From the NCBI GenBank assembly GCA_036009625.1, contig DASYLJ010000046.1:1-13558 (forward strand): 13,558 nt of DNA. The letters run 5' to 3'. Under the pieces are notes generated by a model, which was given only the letters and a program-made list of their open reading frames with translations, had not been told where the DNA came from and ran no database searches. Of this stretch, positions 9,047 through 13,558 are shown one piece after another; position 1 is the stretch's first letter, and each line of letters starts with the position of its first letter. This stretch comes from DASYLJ01 sp036009625. Its GTDB lineage: Bacteria; Desulfobacterota; Binatia; DP-6. Made by a program: the position numbers and the translations under genes.

Positions 9047-9076
9047 GCGGGCGGGCAGCCGACGCCGTCCGCCCGC
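9047..9076. terminator. Candidate bidirectional terminator between convergent genes
   Basis: GCGGGCGG (9047-9054) pairs with CCGCCCGC (9069-9076) around a 14-base loop; an alternative register is also possible. It lies 31 bases after the secreted-protein stop and 11 bases beyond the DUF899 stop. There is no T-tract on either strand, so it may act only as an mRNA-stabilising 3' hairpin. Confidence 0.4.
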
Positions 9077-9087
9077 CGGGCGCCACG

Positions 9088-9792
9088 TCACTTCGCCTCC
9101 TTGCCGTACTCGTCGTGTCTGCGCCACCACTCGTACGGCTTCGTCTGCGGCCACCCCTCGGGCGAGTCTTCCCAGGTCTCCCGGCGGCCGAACGGCGTGA
9201 TGTCGAGCAGACTCCAGATGGTGCCGAGCGTCTCGACGCCGCGCGCGGTGGTGAAGTACGTGCGGTAGACGGCGTCGCCGTCGCGCAGGAGCGCGCTCAT
9301 CGCGAAGTTCTCGCCGTCCTGGTAGGCGCCGACCTTCGGCTCCTTCGGACCGGTCCCCATGTCGAGGCTCAGGTCGGTCCCGAACGACGAGTACCACGGC
9401 ACCGTCCAGCCCATACGCTTCCGATACGCCTCGATGATGGCGAGCGGTGCGCGCGACACGCATGCGAACGTGACGCCGCGCGCGTGGAGGTGGGCGAGAT
9501 GCGTGATCTGGTCGAGCACCATCGAGCAGCCGTCGCAGCCCACGGTCTGATTGGAGCCGAGCATGAAGTGGTAGAGCAGGAGCTGCTGGCGGCCCTCGAA
9601 GACGTCGGTGAGATGCGCCGGGCCGTTCGGTCCCTGCAGCAGGTAGTCGTTCTCGACCTTCATCATGGGGAGCCGGCGGCGCTCGGCGGCGAGCGCGTCG
9701 CGCGCTTTCATCGCGGCCTTCTCCTTCACGCGGATGGCCGCGACCGCGGATTCCCAGTCCTTCTGCGGCACGATGGGGGGATGAGCGTGCAT
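9088..9792 (-). CDS. DUF899 family thioredoxin-like protein
   Basis: The protein has 234 residues and fits the DUF899 family of AhpC/thioredoxin-fold proteins, whose substrates are mostly unknown. The N-terminal WESAVAAIRVKEKAAMKARDALAAERRRLP helix and the following ENDYLLQGPNG are typical. LTDVFEGRQQLLLYHFML leads to a CxxC pair, C86-C89 (GCDGC), a likely redox centre. Later family features are FACVSRAPLAIIEAYRKRMGW, VPWYSSFGTDLSLDMG, a YRTYFTTARGVE stretch, and the C-terminal WSLLDITPFGR. It has no signal peptide, so it is cytoplasmic. The ATG at 9792 is fixed by GGAGG about 4 bases upstream. The gene is convergent to the secreted-protein gene. Its promoter must lie in 9793-9930, which now ends at the insertion sequence. 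Confidence 0.88.
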   Translation of the reverse strand: MHAHPPIVPQKDWESAVAAIRVKEKAAMKARDALAAERRRLPMMKVENDYLLQGPNGPAHLTDVFEGRQQLLLYHFMLGSNQTVGCDGCSMVLDQITHLAHLHARGVTFACVSRAPLAIIEAYRKRMGWTVPWYSSFGTDLSLDMGTGPKEPKVGAYQDGENFAMSALLRDGDAVYRTYFTTARGVETLGTIWSLLDITPFGRRETWEDSPEGWPQTKPYEWWRRHDEYGKEAK

Positions 9793-9924
9793 GGTTCCTC
9801 CGTTCGGATGGGCGCAGCGTCTGGCGACGATGCCCCTCTCGAGGATGTTGGTCTCGATAGCCGCAGCGTGTGGGGCCGTCCACATCGAAGGGCTGCCGGT
9901 AGGATAGCCCTGGAAAGGTTCCGG

Positions 9925-9930
9925 ACTAGC
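9925..9930. repeat. Target-site duplication, left copy (ACTAGC)
   Basis: This 6-base direct repeat abuts the left inverted repeat and is identical to 10973-10978. It fits NCTAGN, the duplication described for IS481 in Bordetella. Confidence 0.9.
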
Positions 9931-9954
9931 TGTCGTTGCTCTGAGCGTTGTTCA
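9931..9954 (+). repeat. IS left inverted repeat
   Basis: The 24 bases begin TGTCGTTGCTC and end in GCGTTGTTCA. They match the reverse complement of 10949-10972 at 18 of 24 positions; the inner block CGTTGTTCA is perfect. Confidence 0.88.
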
Positions 9955-10021
9955 CCCGGGGCCTCCTGGGGCAAAGGGTCTGTACCCCTACATTCCCGAT
10001 CCCCACAGGAGGAGCACCCGA

Positions 10022-10948
10022 GTGCAGTTGCATCCTAACGCAAAGACGACACCGAAGGGCAGAGCCTTGCTGGTCGGCCGCGTGACCGAGCTGGGCTGGC
10101 CCATGGCCCGCGCCGCGGCGGCCAGCGGCGTGAGTGTCCGCACCGGCTTCAAGTGGCTCGCGCGCTACCGCGCCGAAGCCGATGCGGGGCTGGAGGATCG
10201 CAGCTCGGCGCCGCATCACTGTCCGCATCGGACGCGGCCGCGCCGCGAGCGCTGGATCGGCGCGTTGCGGGCGCAGCGCCTGAGTGGGCCGGCGATCGCG
10301 TCCCGCACGGGTATCCCGCGGGCGACGGTCGGCCGCGTGCTGCGCCGCCAGGGCCTCGGGCGGTTGCCGCCGGCGACGCCGCCCCCACCCATCCGTCGTT
10401 ACGAGCGCGAGCACCCCGGCGAGCTGCTGCACCTGGACACGAAGGCGTTGGGCCGCATCGACGGCATCGGCCACCGCATCCACGGCGACCGCACCACCCG
10501 CGTCCGCGGCATCGGCTGGGACCACGTCCACGTCAGCATCGACGACACGAGTCGCGTCGCCTACGTCGAGGTCCTCGCGACGGCGCAGCAGGCGGACACC
10601 GTCGCCATGCTCGAGCGCGCCGTCGCCTGGTACGCCAGCCGCGGCGTGCGCATCCAGCGGGTGATGACCGACAATGGGTCCGCCTATCGCTCGCACGCCT
10701 TCGCCGCCGCGTGTGCGCGCCTCGGCCTCCGTCATCTCCGCACGCGCCCGTACACGCCGCGCACCAACGGCAAAGCCGAACGCTTCATCCAGACGCTCCT
10801 GCGCGAGTGGGCCTACGCCAAACCCTACCGCTCATCCGCGCGCCGCCGCTGCGCCCTGACCCACTACCTGCGCTACTACAACCTCCGGCGCCCGCACACC
10901 GCGCTCCGCGGCCGCGCGCCGATCACCCGCCTTCAGCAGGCGACCTGA
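10022..10948 (+). CDS. IS481-family DDE transposase
   Basis: This enzyme catalyses cut-and-join of the element ends. The 308 residues form an intact protein. An N-terminal helix-turn-helix region (about 5-110) includes LVGRVTELGWPMARAAAASGV and GFKWLARYRAEADAGLEDRSS, which are typical of IS481/IS3-type DNA-binding heads. The RNase H-like core (about 125-300) has the catalytic triad D139 (LLHLDTK), D217 (MTDNGSAY) and E253 (NGKAERFIQ), with exactly 35 residues between D217 and E253. The C-terminus YNLRRPHTALRGRAPI is also typical. The GTG start at 10022 is preceded by AGGAGGAG about 7 bases upstream. The stop codon is immediately before the right inverted repeat. No frameshift or second ORF is present, unlike IS3 elements. 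Confidence 0.95.
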   Translation: MQLHPNAKTTPKGRALLVGRVTELGWPMARAAAASGVSVRTGFKWLARYRAEADAGLEDRSSAPHHCPHRTRPRRERWIGALRAQRLSGPAIASRTGIPRATVGRVLRRQGLGRLPPATPPPPIRRYEREHPGELLHLDTKALGRIDGIGHRIHGDRTTRVRGIGWDHVHVSIDDTSRVAYVEVLATAQQADTVAMLERAVAWYASRGVRIQRVMTDNGSAYRSHAFAAACARLGLRHLRTRPYTPRTNGKAERFIQTLLREWAYAKPYRSSARRRCALTHYLRYYNLRRPHTALRGRAPITRLQQAT

Positions 10949-10972
10949 TGAACAACGTGCCGAGCCTCAACA
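10949..10972 (-). repeat. IS right inverted repeat
   Basis: The 24 bases begin TGAACAACGTG directly after the transposase stop codon and end CTCAACA next to the ACTAGC duplication. Confidence 0.88.
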
Positions 10973-10978
10973 ACTAGC
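10973..10978. repeat. Target-site duplication, right copy (ACTAGC)
   Basis: Second copy of the 6-base duplication, identical to 9925-9930. On the minus strand its TAG ends the remnant reading frame of the neighbouring pseudogene. Confidence 0.9.
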
Positions 10979-11536
10979 CCACGATCGAACGTCGACCGGG
11001 CCCCTGCCACCGTTCCCTGTGGCGCGGGGCGTACAATGCCCGATCCGGGTAGAGTACCAGTGAGATCACGCGCGCGTCGTCGTCACGGAAGCGATCGACG
11101 TGGCGGGCATAGTCCACGCCGGGCGCGTAGCACGCGTAGTGCGCTTCGACCTCCTCAATGCCGAGGGAGAGCGCGCCCTTCAGGGCACGCACAGCGCCTG
11201 GAAACGCGCGCGCAGGCGCGCTCGGGCTCGGTCGCCGTACGCGCACCGAGCCAGCAGATGGCCGCATCGCCGCGAATCGGGGCGTCGCGCTTTGCGTTGC
11301 CAGCACGACCGATGGTCGCATCGTGGAATGCGCCGCGGCGCAGCGCCGCGCACCCTCACGGTGTAGCGCGGTACGGACACGCGCGCGGCAAGACCTGGAA
11401 TCACGATGAACCCATGATCAACGATCCCACTCGTGATCTCTTTGTGTCTGGCATCAGTCAGCCGGTCGACTCCCTTGGGAGGTTCCCAGCGCATGCGCAT
11501 CTCGGCGCAAGCTTGCCAATCTTGGTGACCGACCAT
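10975..11536 (-). pseudogene. Decayed 2-oxoglutarate/Fe(II)-dependent dioxygenase (prolyl-4-hydroxylase-like)
   Basis: Three minus-strand frames together spell most of an SM-20/P4H-type oxygenase. The first part (11536 to about 11350) has DARHKEITSGIVDHGFIVIP. The second frame (about 11360-11220) gives ALRRGAFHDATIGRAG then DAPIRGDAAICWLGART, the family's iron-domain lead-in. The third frame (about 11215-10975) gives ALSLGIEEVEAHYACYAPG, then YARHVDRFRDDDARV with the metal-binding His-x-Asp at 11102-11094, then ISLVLYPD. At least two frameshifts are needed, near 11350 and near 11215. After ISLVLYPD the GG-containing strand and the distal iron-binding His expected in this family are missing; a short RERW segment may be its C-terminal remnant. 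The frame ends in the TAG of the IS target duplication. The gene cannot make a working enzyme. Confidence 0.78.
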
Positions 11537-11897
11537 CTCATAGGTGGTGGTAGGGCCATTCGGTCGTTCCGCGATTGCCCTGAGTATAGGCTTCGGGCGG
11601 AGTTGTCGCGCGCGGTGTGCAGTTCACGCGGCTCGGGTCATCGTCATACGCGCCCCCTGCGTGGCGGTGCGGAGCCGCTTTGGTCGAAGAAGCGCCGGAG
11701 CGTGACGGACGGGCAGCTGCGCTCCGGTTCGTTGTGCCCGGTCGCCCAAGGGAGGGACCGAGGCGGACCTTGCCTGCGGCATGAAGATCGCGGACCTCGC
11801 GCAGCGCAAGGCGTTCGACTGCCCTGTGGCGATTGGGGATTGCAGGCGGATCAGGTCGCGCTACGGTCTGAGCGGCACAACCGCCAGGAGGAGTTCC
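11537..11897. other. Gene-poor stretch upstream of the hemerythrin gene
   Basis: I see no convincing gene here. Open frames exist but have no family features or ribosome-binding sites. The DNA around 11400-11600 is visibly less GC-rich than the rest. The hemerythrin promoter is probably in the right part, but no clear -35/-10 pair is evident. Confidence 0.5.
11886..11893 (+). promoter_or_regulatory. Strong ribosome-binding site (AGGAGGAG) of the hemerythrin gene
   Basis: AGGAGGAG lies 4 bases before the ATG at 11898. It decides this start against the upstream in-frame ATG at 11781, which lacks such a site. Confidence 0.8.
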
Positions 11898-12359
11898 ATG
11901 AAGGCCACCGAGCTACTGAAGAAACAGCATCGAGAAGTGAAGACGCTCTTCAAGCAGATCGAGGGCACGACCGCGCCCGCGCAGCGGAAGAAGCTGATGA
12001 CGACCATCATCGAGAAGCTGAAGCTGCACACTTCGCTCGAGGAGGACGTCTACTATCCGGCGGTCAAGGAGATCGAGACCAAGAAGGCGCACGACATGAT
12101 CATGGAGGCCTACGAAGAGCATCACGTCGTCGACCTGGTCATGGCGGAGCTGCCGCAGGTCGATCCCGCCGCGGACACCTTCGAAGCCAAGATGACGGTG
12201 CTGAAGGAGCTCATCGAGCACCACGTCGAGGAAGAGGAGGGCGAGATGTTCCCCATGGCCGACAAGAAGCTCGGTGAGGAGCGCTCCAAGGAACTTGGTG
12301 CACAGATGGCCGCGCAAGCCGATGCTGGTGCGCCACGGCGTTCTGGACGCGCGGCGTAG
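11898..12359 (+). CDS. Hemerythrin HHE domain protein
   Basis: This is a cytoplasmic four-helix-bundle protein predicted to hold a non-haem di-iron centre; relatives bind O2 or take part in iron, oxygen or nitric-oxide stress responses. The 153 residues carry the ligand pattern H11 (KKQHREVK), H44-x3-E48 (LHTSLEED), H75/H76 (YEEHHVV) and H109-x3-E113 (IEHHVEEEEGEMFP). Helices span roughly 3-20, 28-60, 64-86 and 93-129. The C-terminal 25 residues (MAAQADAGAPRRSGRAA) are Ala/Arg-rich and likely disordered. It is followed by the DUF2934 gene after 85 bases on the same strand. Stand-alone HHE proteins of this size are common in soil bacteria and often stress-induced; the specific role here is unknown. 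Confidence 0.93.
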   Translation: MKATELLKKQHREVKTLFKQIEGTTAPAQRKKLMTTIIEKLKLHTSLEEDVYYPAVKEIETKKAHDMIMEAYEEHHVVDLVMAELPQVDPAADTFEAKMTVLKELIEHHVEEEEGEMFPMADKKLGEERSKELGAQMAAQADAGAPRRSGRAA

Positions 12360-12444
12360 TGGGCGGTGGCCCGCGGGTCGGGCGTCCGCGTCCACGGTGC
12401 CGCTCGACCTTCGGCCACGCCAATCAATGTGGGGGAATGAGTCG

Positions 12445-12678
12445 ATGAACGAGGATCGTGACGAACGCGTGAGGGCGCGAGCGTATGCGCGGTGGGAACA
12501 GGATGGCCGACCGGAGGGTCGCGACACCGAGCATTGGTTGGAAGCCGAGCAGGAAGTCCTGAGCGATGAGACCGGGGATACTGAGCGAATCGGCGACCGG
12601 CCTGCAGACGAAGCTATGGCTCGCCAGGAACGAGTGCCGCCACGTGGGTCGACGAAAGACACGGAGGGACGACGGTAG
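12445..12678 (+). CDS. DUF2934 family small protein
   Basis: The protein has 77 residues. The N-terminal half contains the DUF2934 signature, RVRARAYARWEQDGRPEGRD followed by TEHWLEAEQEV. The family has no assigned function and is often found as short stress-associated proteins in rhizobia, acidobacteria and related soil bacteria. The rest is highly charged (DETGDTERIGDRPADEAM, RGSTKDTEGRR) and likely disordered. The ATG at 12445 was chosen because GGGGGA lies 8 bases upstream; an ATG at 12427 would add six residues. It is downstream of the hemerythrin gene and may be co-transcribed, and is followed by a nested hairpin. Confidence 0.82.
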   Translation: MNEDRDERVRARAYARWEQDGRPEGRDTEHWLEAEQEVLSDETGDTERIGDRPADEAMARQERVPPRGSTKDTEGRR

Positions 12679-12699
12679 CGGTACATCGCACGCTGCGTA

Positions 12700-12746
12700 G
12701 GTTGCCGCGCTGCGCGGGCAGCGAACCGCTGCAGGCCGCGGCAACC
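12700..12746. terminator. Nested hairpin downstream of the DUF2934 gene
   Basis: GGTTGCCGCG (12700-12709) and CGCGGCAACC (12737-12746) form a perfect 10-bp outer stem. Inside it, GCAGCG (12718-12723) and CGCTGC (12727-12732) form a perfect 6-bp stem with an AAC loop. It starts 21 bases after the DUF2934 stop and lies between convergent frames. No U-tract follows on either strand, so a terminator, a 3' stabilising structure or a REP-like repeat are all possible. Confidence 0.5.
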
Positions 12747-12789
12747 GAGGTACTCGGGGCGGTGCGTCGACACGGCCTGTCGCGTCGGT

Positions 12790-13008
12790 TTACTTCGCCC
12801 GTCGGCGCCCTCGACCGGTCGCTGTTGGCTCTGGTGTCTCGCCAGGAGCGAGCGTGATCGGTGGTGGCACGAACAGGTCGAGCATCAGCGGCCAGTAGGG
12901 GTGCAGTCGGTCGGCCATGAGCAGGTCGAAGTATGCCGCTCGGGCATCGGCGCCGGCGTCGTTGGCGGCAGGATCGACCGGTCGTCGTCGAGTCACCCCT
13001 AGCACCAC
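12790..13008 (-). CDS. Doubtful small hypothetical ORF, 72 aa
   Basis: I recognise no family. The frame is GTG-started and reads MVLGVTRRRPVDP. Its central part, AAYFDLLMADRLHPYWPLML, has protein-like hydrophobic and charged alternation and GC-rich third positions. The tail is Pro/Thr- and Arg-rich. The frame stays open upstream to a TAG near 13174, and that extension also looks protein-like (GLHDFFQVVLG) but has no ATG or GTG start. The GTG has no good ribosome-binding site. It may therefore be a fragment of a longer lost gene. Confidence 0.33.
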   Translation of the reverse strand: MVLGVTRRRPVDPAANDAGADARAAYFDLLMADRLHPYWPLMLDLFVPPPITLAPGETPEPTATGRGRRRAK

Positions 13009-13321
13009 CTGAAAAAAGTCGTGAAGTCCGCGACGACCGTCGAGCCGGCGATGCTGACGCGACCGACCTGCGCCCGGACAGTGGGCGAAACCGTCCCAGC
13101 GGCGTGGTCGCAGTCGAACAGATGGCTCAGGGGCGCTCGCATGGGTGCCGTGTCGGAAATCGCCGCGAGGTGTCTACCCTGATTCTCGCGCGAAACGCCA
13201 ATCTAAATGGCTGATGGCGGACGGAGATGACGTCCCCGCGGTCACTCCGACGGCTGGCTGCCCCGTTCGACCCCGACTGGCCAAACGCGCTCCACTATCG
13301 CGAACGCCGTAACGTAAGAGG
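13009..13321. other. Stretch without a supported gene
   Basis: No start codon with a ribosome-binding site, RNA gene or clear repeat was found. Short open frames on both strands look random in composition. It may contain decayed sequence upstream of the doubtful ORF at 12790-13008. Confidence 0.45.
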
Positions 13322-13558
13322 TCAGTGCATGGGGTGCGTTGCCGAGCCTGGATCCGTACCACCCGTGCCCGCAGGAAGGCGAGTGTCGCCAGTCACGGCG
13401 TCCGCGCTCTTGGTTGCCGGATGGGCCGGGTCGGTGCCGTGGGCGCCCAGAGCCGGAGAGCCTGGGGTGGATCGACTGGTGCTCGGAAGGCCTTGCCCCT
13501 TGTCAGGACCGACCCCGGCGCCCGAGGTGCCGCCAGCGCCGGTCGTGCCGTCAGCGTC
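13322..13558 (-). CDS. C-terminal tail of a low-complexity protein (runs off right edge)
   Basis: The minus-strand frame enters from the right edge and is open for 78 codons to TGA at 13324-13322. It is rich in Gly, Thr, Pro, Ser, Ala and Asp: GTTGAGGTSGAGVGPDKGQG, then STPGSPALGAHGTDPAHP and AGTGGTDPGSATHPMH. Such tails occur on secreted, surface or spacer-bearing proteins. The plus strand is also open here from an ATG near 13328, but that frame is richer in unlikely residue runs. I cannot name the protein, and GC-rich random sequence can look like this. Confidence 0.38.
   Translation of the reverse strand, partial: DADGTTGAGGTSGAGVGPDKGQGLPSTSRSTPGSPALGAHGTDPAHPATKSADAVTGDTRLPAGTGGTDPGSATHPMH

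Larger units (their letters stand above)
9931..10972 (+). mobile_element. Complete IS481-family insertion sequence, 1042 bp
   Basis: The element is bounded by imperfect 24-base terminal inverted repeats that begin TGT, matches in 18 of 24 positions, and is flanked by the 6-base direct repeat ACTAGC. It carries one full-length transposase gene in a single frame. The size is close to the 1053 bp of IS481 itself. Because both ends, the target duplication and the gene are intact, it inserted recently enough not to have decayed. It lies upstream of the DUF899 gene and directly at the 3' end of a broken oxygenase gene. Confidence 0.93.

Noticed and set aside
10153..10977. 274-aa overlapping frame inside the IS, considered as a second IS ORF
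   Set aside because: The transposase is complete in one frame with its DDE triad; the other frame is Arg/Pro-rich shadow, and IS481 elements have a single ORF.
11781..11897. 39-residue upstream extension of the hemerythrin protein
   Set aside because: The ATG at 11781 lacks a ribosome-binding site, the extension has no similarity to the HHE fold, and AGGAGGAG marks the ATG at 11898.
11036..12277. 413-aa plus-strand open frame
   Set aside because: It runs antisense to the oxygenase remnant and out of frame through the hemerythrin gene, with Arg/Gly/His-biased composition and no family features.

Overview
The window is a visibly GC-rich chromosomal segment from a Gram-negative bacterium. It encodes a lipobox lipoprotein, a bactofilin, an LssY_C membrane protein, and DUF4126, DUF4410, DUF2934 and DUF899 proteins. 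This mixture is common in deltaproteobacterial-type and other uncultured soil or sediment lineages. I cannot fix the taxon from sequence alone. There is no CRISPR array, rRNA or prophage; the only mobile element is one insertion sequence.

Layout. 1-2510 (minus): the start of cysS (cysteinyl-tRNA synthetase, running off the left edge) lies 7 bases behind acs (acetyl-CoA synthetase). 2624-4795 (plus): a cation/proton antiporter with two C-terminal universal-stress-protein domains, divergent from acs. 4792-5040 (minus): a small unrecognised gene whose stop codon interlocks with the antiporter stop in one CTAG. 5151-6369 (plus): a short-chain dehydrogenase, then a bactofilin with a strong ribosome-binding site. 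6338-8265 (minus): a tight three-gene envelope operon, DUF4410-type lipoprotein, DUF4126 membrane protein and LssY_C membrane protein, transcribed toward the bactofilin. 8338-8411: tRNA-Arg(UCG). 8548-9015: a small secreted cysteine-containing protein. 9088-9792 (minus): a DUF899 thioredoxin-like protein.

9925-11536 is accessory DNA. It holds a complete IS481-family element of 1042 bp with imperfect 24-bp inverted repeats, an intact DDE transposase and a 6-bp target duplication (ACTAGC). The element abuts the decayed remains of a 2-oxoglutarate/Fe(II) dioxygenase gene on the minus strand, broken by at least two frameshifts. After a gene-poor stretch come a hemerythrin HHE protein (11898-12359) and a DUF2934 protein (12445-12678), followed by a nested hairpin. 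The right edge is sparse: one doubtful 72-aa reading frame and the probable C-terminal tail of a low-complexity protein leaving the window.

Working together: acs and cysS are housekeeping. The least explained functional unit is the lipoprotein-DUF4126-LssY_C operon. The best resolved unusual structure is the IS481 insertion with its CTAG-centred duplication beside a dead oxygenase gene.
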